Translations under genes and position numbers: made by a program
Origin: Pedobacter sp.
GTDB taxonomy: Bacteria > Bacteroidota > Bacteroidia > Sphingobacteriales > Sphingobacteriaceae
Direction of reading: 5' to 3'
NCBI GenBank assembly: GCA_031119475.1
Contig: JAVHXV010000002.1
Span: forward strand, 481,233-545,232
DNA length: 64,000 nt
Notes under the pieces: model-generated
Database searches by the model: none
What the model was told of the DNA's origin: nothing
Seen by the model: the letters and a program-made list of their open reading frames with translations, nothing else
Part shown: positions 1 to 7,842 of the stretch, piece by piece
Layout: each line of letters begins with the position of its first letter
How positions within the stretch are numbered: position 1 is the first letter of the stretch

Positions 1-29
1 ATCCCAACTTGCGAAGTTTTTGGATGAAG

Positions 30-180
30 TCGGGAAGTCCGAGGATAGAGTCCAAAAGTCCAAGAGTCCAAGAGTCCAGTTCAATTTCATCAGTAAGTCA
101 CAAAGTCCGAATCGCATAGTCTATTTGCCATCTTCGCTCTCCGCTCTCCGCTTTCCGCTCTTCGCTTTCCGCTCTTTATC
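30..180. repeat. Reiterated-word intergenic tract upstream of uvrB
   Basis: The stretch before uvrB has no convincing reading frame. Its left part repeats the word AGTCCAA/AGAGTCC several times (about 38-110). Its right part is a pyrimidine-rich run of CTCTCCG, CTTTCCG and CTTCG words (about 130-178). The two-part layout resembles other spacers in this window (see the entries near 7.7, 8.9 and 62 kb). Function is unknown. Confidence 0.6.
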
Positions 181-183
181 TAG

Positions 184-191
184 TATCTTTA
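184..191 (+). promoter_or_regulatory. Possible -7 element of uvrB promoter
   Basis: TATCTTTA lies 8 bases before the uvrB start codon and matches the Bacteroidota -7 consensus TAnnTTTG at all but the last base. I see no clear -33 TTTG at the expected spacing, because the upstream sequence is the pyrimidine word tract. If used, the transcript would have almost no leader. Confidence 0.3.
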
Positions 192-198
192 CCTGACT

Positions 199-2238
199 AT
201 GAAATTCAAAATTGTATCAGAATATAAGCCGACGGGCGACCAGCCCAACGCCATCGGACAATTGGTAGAGGGCGTACAATCGGGAGAACATTACCAGACC
301 TTGTTGGGCGTTACCGGATCGGGCAAAACCTTTACGGTGGCCAATGTAATTGAGCAGACACAGAAGCCCACGCTTATCCTCAGCCATAACAAGACCTTAG
401 CTGCACAGCTGTATGGGGAGTTTAAGCAGTTCTTTCCTGAGAATGCAGTCAACTATTTTGTTTCCTATTACGATTATTATCAGCCAGAGGCCTACATGCC
501 TACCACCAATACCTACATTGAAAAGGACCTGAGCATTAATGAGGAAATCGAAAAGCTGCGCCTGCGTACCACTTCGGCCCTAATGTCGGGACGCAGGGAT
601 GTGATCGTGGTCTCCTCGATCTCCTGCATCTACGGTATGGGAAATCCAGAAGATTTTTCGCGTTCGGTATTTCGCTTTGCCGTGGGCACACGCATCAGCC
701 GGAATTCATTCTTGCACAGCCTGGTAGAAATCCTTTATGCACGAACGATTAACGATTTTAAACGTGGCACTTTTCGCGTAAAAGGAGATACTGTAGACAT
801 TTATCCAGCCTATCTCGACCATGCCTATCGGGTGTCTTTTTTTGGCGACGATATTGAAGAGCTCACGGTGATAGATCCGGTTACCGGAAGAACATTGGAG
901 AAAATGGAAGACATGTCCATTTACCCGGCCAATCTTTTCGTGACGCCGAAAGAAAAATTCAATTCATCAATCTGGGGCATCCAGGAAGAACTGGAAGTGC
1001 GCAAAAACCAACTGATCAACGACCGGCAGTTATTGGAGGCCAAGCGGTTGGAGGAAAGGGTGAATTTCGATATTGAAATGATGAAAGAGCTGGGCTATTG
1101 CTCGGGAATTGAAAACTATTCGAGGTTTTTTGATGGCCGATCAGCAGGGATGCGGCCTTTCTGCCTGTTGGATTATTTTCCGGAAGACTACCTCATGGTC
1201 ATTGATGAAAGCCACGTAACGGTGCCACAGATCAGGGCGATGTATGGCGGCGACCGTTCGAGAAAGATGAGCTTGGTCGAGTATGGTTTCCGTTTGCCCT
1301 CGGCATTGGATAACCGCCCATTAAATTTTGACGAATTTGAGCGCTTGGCACCACAGACCATCTATGTAAGCGCTACGCCTGCTGATTATGAACTTGAAAA
1401 ATCAGGGGGCGTGGTGATCGAGCAGGTCATTAGGCCAACTGGATTGCTGGATCCGATCATTGAAGTACGGCCTGCCATTAATCAGGTTGATGATCTATTG
1501 GATGAAATCGATAAGACCATAAAAATGGGCGATCGCGTGTTGGTGACCACGCTGACCAAACGCATGGCCGAAGAGCTGACCAAATATATGGACCGCCTGA
1601 ACATCAAATGCCGCTACATCCACTCGGAAGTGAAGACCCTGGAACGGGTAGAGATTTTGCGCGGACTACGCTTGGGGGAATTTGACGTATTGGTAGGCAT
1701 CAACTTGCTGCGCGAAGGCCTCGATCTGCCAGAAGTGAGCTTGGTGGCCATTCTAGATGCGGATAAGGAAGGATTTTTAAGATCAGACCGGGCATTGATC
1801 CAGACCATCGGCCGCGCCGCACGGAACGACCATGGGCGGGTAATCATGTATGCAGATAGCATCACCGAATCAATGGAGCGTACCATCGATGAAACCAATA
1901 GAAGGAGAGAGAAACAGGTCAACTACAATCTCGAAAATGGCATCACCCCTAAAACCGTAGGCAAAACCAAGGAAGAAATTATTGAACAGAGTTCTGTACT
2001 CGATTTCTCTGAAAGCAAGGCCAGGACCAAAGCCTATGTTGAAGTAGACGAGGTGAGCATTGCCGCCGATCCGATCGTGCAGTACATGGATAAGAATGAA
2101 ATGAAAAAGGCCATCGACAAGACCAGAAAAGATATGCAGAAGGCCGCAAAAGAAATGGATTTCTTGATGGCCGCCAGGTTGCGCGATGAAATGTTCGCCC
2201 TAGAAAAAGTATTCGAAGAAAGATTTGGAAAAGGTTAA
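199..2238 (+). CDS. uvrB: UvrABC excinuclease subunit B
   Basis: This is UvrB, the damage-verification helicase of nucleotide excision repair. It is loaded by UvrA and recruits UvrC for incision. The product is 679 aa, the normal full length. Visible features are a Walker A motif GVTGSGKT with Lys43, the Tyr-rich beta-hairpin around residues 90-110 ([12 protein letters not shown]), an IDESH helicase box at 335-339, an ATSATP-type motif given here as SATPADYE, the REGLDLPE segment, the QTIGRAARN motif VI, and a C-terminal UVR helical hairpin (about 635-670) that contacts UvrC. The ATG at 199 gives the standard N-terminus. The gene stands alone. Its stop codon lies inside the left arm of an inverted repeat (2233-2246). 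Confidence 0.98.
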   Translation: MKFKIVSEYKPTGDQPNAIGQLVEGVQSGEHYQTLLGVTGSGKTFTVANVIEQTQKPTLILSHNKTLAAQLYGEFKQFFPENAVNYFVSYYDYYQPEAYMPTTNTYIEKDLSINEEIEKLRLRTTSALMSGRRDVIVVSSISCIYGMGNPEDFSRSVFRFAVGTRISRNSFLHSLVEILYARTINDFKRGTFRVKGDTVDIYPAYLDHAYRVSFFGDDIEELTVIDPVTGRTLEKMEDMSIYPANLFVTPKEKFNSSIWGIQEELEVRKNQLINDRQLLEAKRLEERVNFDIEMMKELGYCSGIENYSRFFDGRSAGMRPFCLLDYFPEDYLMVIDESHVTVPQIRAMYGGDRSRKMSLVEYGFRLPSALDNRPLNFDEFERLAPQTIYVSATPADYELEKSGGVVIEQVIRPTGLLDPIIEVRPAINQVDDLLDEIDKTIKMGDRVLVTTLTKRMAEELTKYMDRLNIKCRYIHSEVKTLERVEILRGLRLGEFDVLVGINLLREGLDLPEVSLVAILDADKEGFLRSDRALIQTIGRAARNDHGRVIMYADSITESMERTIDETNRRREKQVNYNLENGITPKTVGKTKEEIIEQSSVLDFSESKARTKAYVEVDEVSIAADPIVQYMDKNEMKKAIDKTRKDMQKAAKEMDFLMAARLRDEMFALEKVFEERFGKG

Positions 2239-2371
2239 CTGGTTAAGCGTTTGAATCGGTTAATTGTCAGTATGCTAAACAACTCAACAACCAACAACTC
2301 ATCAGTTAACCAATTAACCAGTTAACCAATAATCAGTTAACCAGTTAACCAATTTAACAATTAACCAATTG
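2233..2371. repeat. GGTTAACTGGTTAA inverted word repeat after uvrB
   Basis: The 14-mer GGTTAACTGGTTAA (2233-2246) overlaps the uvrB stop codon. Its exact reverse complement TTAACCAGTTAACC occurs twice downstream (2314-2327 and 2337-2350), among further partial copies of AATTAACCA. Between the arms lie CAACAACTC words. A long-loop hairpin, or alternative hairpins, could form in the uvrB mRNA. There is no T tract, so it is not a classical terminator. The same word family recurs at 19851-19972. Confidence 0.75.
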
Positions 2372-2373
2372 CT

Positions 2374-2571
2374 ATGGATGGACAAAACAGAAAAGATATC
2401 TACGCCGGATTGGAAGTGGGCATCATTTTAAAGAAGGACCAGCGTTCTGGAAATATTACTTATGGCAAAGTGAAAGACCTGTTGACTTCATCAGCCTTTC
2501 ATTCGCGTGGCATAAAGGTGCGTTTAGAAGATGGGCAGATAGGCCGGGTAGCAGAAATTGTAGGCGATTAA
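2374..2571 (+). CDS. YwbE family protein (DUF2196)
   Basis: This 65-aa cytoplasmic protein matches the YwbE/DUF2196 family in length and in its pattern: a Gly-rich start (YAGLEVGIILKKDQRSG), a central GKVKDLLTSS stretch with a His-containing GIKVRL segment, and a DGQIGRVAEIV tail. The family is widespread in Firmicutes and Bacteroidota and has no firmly assigned function. Its small beta-barrel-like composition has suggested nucleic-acid binding, but nothing in this sequence proves that. It is separated from uvrB by the inverted word repeat and is probably expressed separately or by read-through. Confidence 0.85.
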   Translation: MDGQNRKDIYAGLEVGIILKKDQRSGNITYGKVKDLLTSSAFHSRGIKVRLEDGQIGRVAEIVGD

Positions 2572-2622
2572 ATTGATTATGGAAAATGCCAAAAATCTGC
2601 ATCTTGCTTTAAAATACTTTTG

Positions 2623-3123
2623 ATGAAATCAATTGCCCTGACTTTCTCCCTTTTGTTTGCTGCAGCAGGATGTTTTGCGCAACAGGCCGATACCTCTCCA
2701 AAACCGCAGACTATCAGATTAATCTGCTGTGGAACTGTTTTGCCAGACTCTTTGGCCCCTTTGTACATTGGCGATGGTAAACCGATGTCTAAAGGACAAA
2801 AAGAAGCAATCAACCCGAATTTTATCGAAAAAATTACGGTGTTGAAAGGGGCAGCCGCTACAGCTTTATATGGTTCCAGAGCTGCGAGGGGAGCAATTGT
2901 AATCCAATTTAAGAAAGGCACCTTTTGGTTGCCCATCCAAAAACTGCTCGCCAAACACAAGATCGCTGAGCAGGATCGACAACTGCCGATTGTCTATCTG
3001 GCCAAGGTAATAAACGCCGACTCGATCATGGTCAATAAAAAAGATAGGTATACCATCCAGAAATTAAAGGCCAACCAGCAGATTAAGGAGGTGACAGGCG
3101 ATTATCTGCTCATCACAGATTGA
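2623..3123 (+). CDS. Small secreted protein with an orphan TonB-receptor plug-like domain
   Basis: The product is 166 aa with a signal peptide ([20 protein letters not shown]). I prefer the ATG at 2623 to the TTG just before it. Residues about 50-95 copy the hallmark of the SusC/RagA plug domain: [13 protein letters not shown], then an [17 protein letters not shown] stretch, then [17 protein letters not shown]. In a true receptor this is followed by a 700-residue barrel; here the protein ends about 70 residues later with a basic, non-barrel tail. It is either a stand-alone plug-fold protein, as occurs in Bacteroidota signalling or carboxypeptidase-linked contexts, or a decayed receptor fragment. 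The frame is intact and the signal peptide is good, which favours a functional protein. Periplasmic location is inferred. Confidence 0.7.
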   Translation: MKSIALTFSLLFAAAGCFAQQADTSPKPQTIRLICCGTVLPDSLAPLYIGDGKPMSKGQKEAINPNFIEKITVLKGAAATALYGSRAARGAIVIQFKKGTFWLPIQKLLAKHKIAEQDRQLPIVYLAKVINADSIMVNKKDRYTIQKLKANQQIKEVTGDYLLITD

Positions 3124-3235
3124 TCAAGCCAACTCTTTAAGCTTTGAGCTTTCCGCTTCTCGCTAGTCGCTCATCGCTTTGTAATCAAAGTGCAATTTAC
3201 TTTGCAAAAAGTAACAAAAAATTAATTGGCACGTC

Positions 3236-3243
3236 TATATTTG
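3236..3243 (+). promoter_or_regulatory. Possible -7 element for the DUF4834-type gene
   Basis: TATATTTG matches TAnnTTTG exactly, 23 bases before the ATG at 3267. A TTTG at 3201-3204 is 31 bases away, which is too far for a normal -33 element, so only the -7 half is supported. Confidence 0.4.
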
Positions 3244-3266
3244 TGTATCAACACGACAACCTAACA

Positions 3267-3512
3267 ATGGGACTTTTAAAATTCCTCTTCATTACGATCA
3301 TGGTACTCTGGATTATCCGGCTCTTGGTTCGGATGATTTTTCCGGTCGTACTTAAAAATGCATTTGGTCAGATGCAAAACCAAGCTGCGGGACAACAGCA
3401 GCGGTCTGCACGTCCAGAAGGCTCCATATCGATCGATTATATGCCCAAACCACAAAAGAAGGGCAACGCCGATAAGCTTGGCGATTTTGTCGATTATGAA
3501 GAGGTAAAGTAA
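3267..3512 (+). CDS. DUF4834-type small membrane protein
   Basis: The product is 81 aa with one N-terminal hydrophobic helix (about residues 3-28, MGLLKFLFITIMVLWIIRLLVRMIFP) followed by a polar, Gln-rich tail. The tail ends in SIDYMPKP and GDFVDYEEVK. Length, layout and the terminal acidic DYEE motif fit the Bacteroidota DUF4834 family, whose function is unknown. The open frame continues upstream to 3144, but the ATG at 3267 places the helix at the N-terminus and lies just downstream of a consensus -7 element. It was probably inserted in the inner membrane with the tail in the cytoplasm. Confidence 0.75.
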   Translation: MGLLKFLFITIMVLWIIRLLVRMIFPVVLKNAFGQMQNQAAGQQQRSARPEGSISIDYMPKPQKKGNADKLGDFVDYEEVK

Positions 3513-3571
3513 TTTCGCCCTGCGCCGATCGCCTAGCGTAAAAAAAACATTTTATATCTCTGCCAATTTTA

Positions 3572-3579
3572 TATTTTTG
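3572..3579 (+). promoter_or_regulatory. Possible -7 element of the YfhO-type gene
   Basis: TATTTTTG matches TAnnTTTG, 29 bases before the ATG at 3609. The AT-rich upstream stretch has no clear TTTG at the -33 position. Confidence 0.35.
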
Positions 3580-3608
3580 GGCTAATTTAATTTTATAAAA
3601 TAACCTAA

Positions 3609-6053
3609 ATGAACAATTGGTTTAAACAAAATGGCACCCATCTGGCCATTATCGCAATATTTGTAGTCATTTCTTTCGCTTATTTCTTTAAGCCACTGCT
3701 TGATGGGCGTGTGCCTTACCAAAGTGATGTGGTGCAGGCCAGGGCCATGCAAACAGAAATTATGGATTACAAGGCCAAGGATGGCAAGGGCCCATTATGG
3801 ACCAACCAGATGTTTGGCGGGATGCCTGCCTATCAGATCTGGGTACAATATGCCTATAATGGAGCGACCTATGGAATTGCCCTGATTACCAAAGCTTTGC
3901 CAAGTCCGGTGGGCACTGTGCTTTTGCTTTTGGTTGGTGGTTATTTTCTATTCATTACCTTGAGAATTAATCCATGGTTGGCGGCTGCGGGAGCCATCGC
4001 TTTCGCTTTTACCACCTATAATTTTGTGCTCATCGCCACTGGCCACAACAACAAAGCCTTGGCCATTGGTTTTTTTGCGCCGATCATTGCCAGCATCATC
4101 ATCACGTTGCGGGGCAAGTACTGGCTGGGCGGCGCGCTGACTGCCCTGTTCTTAGCATTAGAAGTAAGGGCAAACCACGTGCAGATGGCCTATTACCTGA
4201 TGATCTGTATCCTGATCTTTGTGGGCATAGAAATCTATCATGCCTATAAGACCAAAACACTTCCCCTACTCGGAAAGGCATTTGGATTTTTGGCAGCTGC
4301 GGTCGTACTGGCCGTGATGGTCAATGCCAGCTTGTTGTGGACTACCTCCGAATATGCAAAGGAAACAAATCGCGGCAAATCAAACCTGACCACTTCCACG
4401 CCAGATCGCGCCCGCGAATATGCCTATGGTTGGAGCCAGGGCGTTGGGGAGAGCTTTACTTTCTTTATTTCTGACCTTTATGGCGGCAGCCATGAAAAGC
4501 GATTGGACGATAAATCAAACGTATTCAAGACTTTGGTAGAGCGGGGCGTTCCGCAAGACCAGGCCATGAACATTACACAGCAGATGCCCACCTATTGGGG
4601 AGAAAAAACCTATACTTCAGGTGGCTATTATTTCGGTGCACTGGTCTGCTTCCTTTATGTATTTGGCCTGTTCATTGTTCGGAGCCGTCTCAAATGGTGG
4701 ATCTTGTCTACAACAGTATTGTTCATGCTGTTGTCGTTCGGCAAGAATTTCCCATTTGTTTCCGATCTGTTCTTCAATTATTTTCCATTATATAGCAAGT
4801 TCAGGGCGGTTGAATCTATTTTGGCCGTTGTAGGACTGATGGTGCCGATCTTGGCTTTCCTTGCCGTTAAGGAAATCCAGGAAACAAAGATCGATCGGAA
4901 ACTATTGATCAAGAAATTGGGCTGGTCTGCCGCAATCATTGGTGGGTTTTCACTCATTGTAGCTTTGGCCCCAACGCTTTTCTTTGGCTTTAAGACCAGC
5001 ACCCATCAGGATTTTTTGCAACAGCTGACCCAAGCTTTTGGCGATGGAAGCTTTGCCCAACAGGTGGCCAATGCATTGGTGCAAGACCGTATTTCCATTG
5101 CCCGAGCAGATGCATTGCGTTCTGTAGTATTCGTAATTATAGGCTTTGTGATCATCTGGGCATTCATCAATCAGAAATTAAAACCGCAATTGGCTTTCGG
5201 ACTGTTGGCGGTTGCGGTCCTCATTGACATGTGGCAGGTCGATCGCCGTTATCTGAACAATGATAGATTTGTATCGCCTAGCGAAATGGCCAAAGATGTA
5301 CAGCCAAGGGAAGTCGATGCCTTTATCAATGCAGATAAGGACCCTAATTTCAGGGTATTTGACCAACCTAACTTCGGTAGGGCAGATGGTTCCCGCTTCC
5401 ATAAAACAATCGGTGGCTACCATGCAGCAAAGCTGAAGAGATATGATGAACTGATCGAACACCAATTGTCACAAAGTGTCAACCAGGATGTGCTTGATAT
5501 GCTGAACACCAAATACTTCATTACCCAAGATCCACAGAATGGTTCTTACAAAATGACAAGGAACCCTACCGCCCTAGGGAATGCCTGGTTGGTAAAAGGT
5601 GTACAGTTTGCCAAAGATGCAGATGAGGAAATGAAAGCGATCAGCAGCTTTGATCCAAAACTGGAGGCCATTGTTGATGAGCAGTATAAAAATATGATCG
5701 ATACCACGCGATTGGGAGCCGATCCATCTGCCTTCATCAAAATGGAAAAATATCACCCAGACCACATCGAATATTCGTATAGTGCGCCTAGGGACGTGAT
5801 TGCCGTGTTTTCTGAAATCTATTACAATAAGGGCTGGAACATGTATATCGATGGCGTAGAAAAACCTTACTTCAGGGCAAATTATGTGCTCCGCGCCGCA
5901 CAATTGCCAATGGGCAACCATAAGGTAGAATTTAAGTTCGAACCAAAGTCCTATTATTTGGGCGAAAAAATATCCCTTGCAGGTTCTATATTGTTGTTGG
6001 GCTTCCTTGGTTTCGCAGGATACACGGAAAACCGCAAAAAGAAAACGGCATAA
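3609..6053 (+). CDS. YfhO family multi-pass membrane protein
   Basis: This 814-aa polytopic membrane protein resembles the YfhO family (PF09586), whose members have a GT-C glycosyltransferase-like architecture; Bacillus YfhO is linked to lipoteichoic acid glycosylation. Hydrophobic helices start at residue 12 (LAIIAIFVVISFAYFF) and run in blocks to about 560. A large extracytoplasmic domain follows (about 560-780, with NDRFVSPSEMAKDVQPREV and EIYYNKGWNMYIDG), then a last helix near 790. Residues 31-66 after the first helix hold acidic D/E positions typical of GT-C active sites. The substrate in this organism is unknown. The gene is followed by a strong terminator and seems monocistronic. Confidence 0.9.
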   Translation: MNNWFKQNGTHLAIIAIFVVISFAYFFKPLLDGRVPYQSDVVQARAMQTEIMDYKAKDGKGPLWTNQMFGGMPAYQIWVQYAYNGATYGIALITKALPSPVGTVLLLLVGGYFLFITLRINPWLAAAGAIAFAFTTYNFVLIATGHNNKALAIGFFAPIIASIIITLRGKYWLGGALTALFLALEVRANHVQMAYYLMICILIFVGIEIYHAYKTKTLPLLGKAFGFLAAAVVLAVMVNASLLWTTSEYAKETNRGKSNLTTSTPDRAREYAYGWSQGVGESFTFFISDLYGGSHEKRLDDKSNVFKTLVERGVPQDQAMNITQQMPTYWGEKTYTSGGYYFGALVCFLYVFGLFIVRSRLKWWILSTTVLFMLLSFGKNFPFVSDLFFNYFPLYSKFRAVESILAVVGLMVPILAFLAVKEIQETKIDRKLLIKKLGWSAAIIGGFSLIVALAPTLFFGFKTSTHQDFLQQLTQAFGDGSFAQQVANALVQDRISIARADALRSVVFVIIGFVIIWAFINQKLKPQLAFGLLAVAVLIDMWQVDRRYLNNDRFVSPSEMAKDVQPREVDAFINADKDPNFRVFDQPNFGRADGSRFHKTIGGYHAAKLKRYDELIEHQLSQSVNQDVLDMLNTKYFITQDPQNGSYKMTRNPTALGNAWLVKGVQFAKDADEEMKAISSFDPKLEAIVDEQYKNMIDTTRLGADPSAFIKMEKYHPDHIEYSYSAPRDVIAVFSEIYYNKGWNMYIDGVEKPYFRANYVLRAAQLPMGNHKVEFKFEPKSYYLGEKISLAGSILLLGFLGFAGYTENRKKKTA

Positions 6054-6072
6054 TCTAATTTGTAAGAAAGGC

Positions 6073-6112
6073 AAGCCCCTGGTGTGCAGATTGCTGCATC
6101 AGGGGCTTTTTT
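6073..6112 (+). terminator. Rho-independent terminator after the YfhO-type gene
   Basis: A 12-bp stem pairs AAGCCCCTGGTG (6073-6084) with CATCAGGGGCTT (6097-6108) with a single G-T wobble. An inner CAG/CTG extension and a run of six T (6107-6112) follow. It starts 19 bases after the stop codon at 6053. Confidence 0.9.
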
Positions 6113-6194
6113 GTTAGCTCCACCTAACTTATTTGATAGTTATCCCGTTCTGCTTGATGTCTCATTTGGGACATGTTCGAAACTCGTTGCAGAT

Positions 6195-6300
6195 AAGTCC
6201 AGTTTAAATCCAGAAAAACTCCAAATTAAGTCTAGATTTTTACAGTATAAATCTGGACTCATACTGGACTTATACTGGATTTAACCTGGACTTATACTGG
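6195..6300. repeat. CTGGACTTATA word repeat with complementary arms
   Basis: This non-coding stretch repeats the words CTGGACT, ATACTGGA and TTTAAATCC. The segment AAGTCCAGTTTAAATCCAG (6195-6213) is complementary, with one mismatch, to CTGGATTTAACCTGGACTT (6275-6293). The right side also carries direct copies of TATACTGGACT (6261-6302). The two-arm build is like other spacers in this window. Confidence 0.7.
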
Positions 6301-6365
6301 ACTCATTGCACAGTTGGTACGAACCAAATTCGAAGTTGAACCGACTGTTGGTATGAGGCCATTAA

Positions 6366-6605
6366 AACCATTTAGGCATTAAGGCATTGATGTTGGTCGT
6401 TAACTATGCTTAAATCTTTGCGGGCTTTGTGTCTTTGTGGTTAAGATTGAACCACGAAGGCATTAAGGCATTGATGTTGATTGCTAACGATGCTTAAATC
6501 TTTGTGGGCTTTGTGTTTTTGTGGTGAAAATTGAACCATTTAGACATTAAGGCCATTAATGCTGGTTGCTCAGATGTTTCGAAATCTTGTGCCCTTGCTG
6601 TTTGC
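6366..6605. repeat. 84-bp tandem direct repeat, two full copies and one decayed copy
   Basis: Unit 1 (6366-6449) and unit 2 (6450-6533) are both exactly 84 bp and begin AACCA...AGGCATTAAGGCATTG. They share ATGCTTAAATCTTTG and GGGCTTTGTGT..TTGTGGT. Unit 3 (6534 to about 6605) starts the same way but diverges. No start codon or frame is conserved between copies. Together with the word repeat before it and the terminator, this accounts for nearly all of the 667-base space between 6054 and 6720. Confidence 0.85.
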
Positions 6606-6720
6606 CGATAAAAATCTACTGCTTACCGCTCGGGTCATCCAAGTAGCCGCATCACACTTAATACTTGCTTAATTTACTGTTAATCTTGTGCTTGTATTTT
6701 TACATTAACAATTAATGATT

Positions 6721-6810
6721 ATGGAAGCTATATTACTTGTTGGACTTTTCGCCCTAGCGGCATTTTTCTTTAGTCCTTTCGAGCTACGGGTCGAAGAAGA
6801 AAAAGATTGA
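6721..6810 (+). CDS. 29-residue hydrophobic peptide, possible small membrane protein
   Basis: An ATG at 6721 opens a 29-codon frame. It encodes a single hydrophobic helix (ILLVGLFALAAFFFSPF) followed by an acidic-basic tail (ELRVEEEKD). The stop codon at 6808-6810 is 5 bases before the ATG of the phosphoesterase gene, so the two are probably co-transcribed and may be translationally coupled. The composition is what a real one-helix membrane peptide would show, but so short a frame could also be a leader or chance. I recognise no family. Confidence 0.45.
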   Translation: MEAILLVGLFALAAFFFSPFELRVEEEKD

Positions 6811-6815
6811 TAGCG

Positions 6816-7667
6816 ATGAAAAAACGGACAGTTGAATTGGTCGTGATCTCGGATATCCACTTGGGTACCTATGGTTGTCATGCCTCAGAATTGTTGAAAT
6901 ATCTCAAAAGCATCCAGCCCAAGAAAATTATCCTCAACGGAGACATCATCGATATCTGGCAGTTTAGCAAACGATACTGGCCCAACAGCCACATGAAAGT
7001 GATCCGAAAGTTCATGAAGTTCATCGCTGAAGGCACATCCGTTTATTACCTTACCGGAAACCACGACGAAATGCTCAGGAAATTTGCCGATCTACGGATG
7101 GGCAATTTCCATCTCCAGAACAAGTTGGTACTGGACCTAGACGGCAAGAAAACGTGGTTTTTTCATGGCGATATTTTCGACGTGACCATGCAGCATTCCA
7201 AATGGTTGGCCAAACTTGGCGCCGTAGGCTACGATTCGTTGATTATCCTGAACAGCATCGTGAATTGGATATTGGCGCTTTTTGGTCGGGAAAAGATGAG
7301 TTTTTCAAAAAAGGTCAAAGCCAAGTTTAAAGATGCAGTTAAATTCATTAACCGCTTCGAAGAAACTGCTGCTGAACTGGCCATTGCCAAAGGTTATCAT
7401 TATGTAGTCTGCGGGCACATCCATCAGCCCGAAATCAGGACCATTGCCAACGACGATGGGCAGGTGGTCTACCTGAACAGCGGAGATTGGGTGGAAAGCC
7501 TTACTGCCCTCGAATACCACAAGAAGAAGTGGAGCATTTTCAAATATCATCCGGCAGATTTTGAGCAAGATGACCAGGAAACCGGAGTTCTAGCCGATGG
7601 AGATGACCTCCAGGGCAAGCTAGACGTGAACATCCTCTTGCAGCAAATTAAACTTGCGGTTGATTAA
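6816..7667 (+). CDS. Calcineurin-like metallophosphoesterase, LpxH-like
   Basis: This 283-aa metallophosphatase has all the metal motifs of the calcineurin superfamily: DIH (Asp13, His15), GDIID (about 46-50), GNHDE (about 84-88) and GHIH (His201, His203). Overall form is close to the UDP-2,3-diacylglucosamine hydrolase (LpxH) branch, which cleaves UDP-2,3-diacylglucosamine in lipid A synthesis. Bacteroidota often have several such paralogs, so the substrate is not certain. I chose ATG 6816; a TTG nine bases earlier would add three residues and overlap the small peptide frame. The next gene is a glycosyltransferase, and the two may act on one glycolipid. Confidence 0.85.
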   Translation: MKKRTVELVVISDIHLGTYGCHASELLKYLKSIQPKKIILNGDIIDIWQFSKRYWPNSHMKVIRKFMKFIAEGTSVYYLTGNHDEMLRKFADLRMGNFHLQNKLVLDLDGKKTWFFHGDIFDVTMQHSKWLAKLGAVGYDSLIILNSIVNWILALFGREKMSFSKKVKAKFKDAVKFINRFEETAAELAIAKGYHYVVCGHIHQPEIRTIANDDGQVVYLNSGDWVESLTALEYHKKKWSIFKYHPADFEQDDQETGVLADGDDLQGKLDVNILLQQIKLAVD

Positions 7668-7679
7668 TGTCTAAAAAAA

Positions 7680-7842
7680 TACAGATATTAGGAGCAAATA
7701 AAGAAGTAAGATGGATCATGCAAGATGGAAGAAACATGTCGTGAAAGATCAGGCAAATCACCCCGCTAAGGTAGAAAACCCTTCTATTTTCCATCACACC
7801 TCTTACCTTTTCCATTTTACCTTTCACCTCTTACTTTGCTAA
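7680..7842. repeat. Purine-arm/pyrimidine-arm spacer between phosphoesterase and glycosyltransferase
   Basis: The left half is purine-rich (words such as AAGTAAGATGG and AGATGGAAGAA, 7700-7735). The right half is pyrimidine-rich (TTCCATCACACC, CTCTTACC, TTTTCCATTTTACC, 7785-7838), so the halves are roughly complementary. There is no convincing promoter or terminator motif. Confidence 0.55.

Noticed and set aside
6084-6284. 66-codon plus-strand frame after the YfhO-type gene
   Set aside because: It begins inside the terminator stem and runs through the CTGGACT word repeat; composition is not protein-like.
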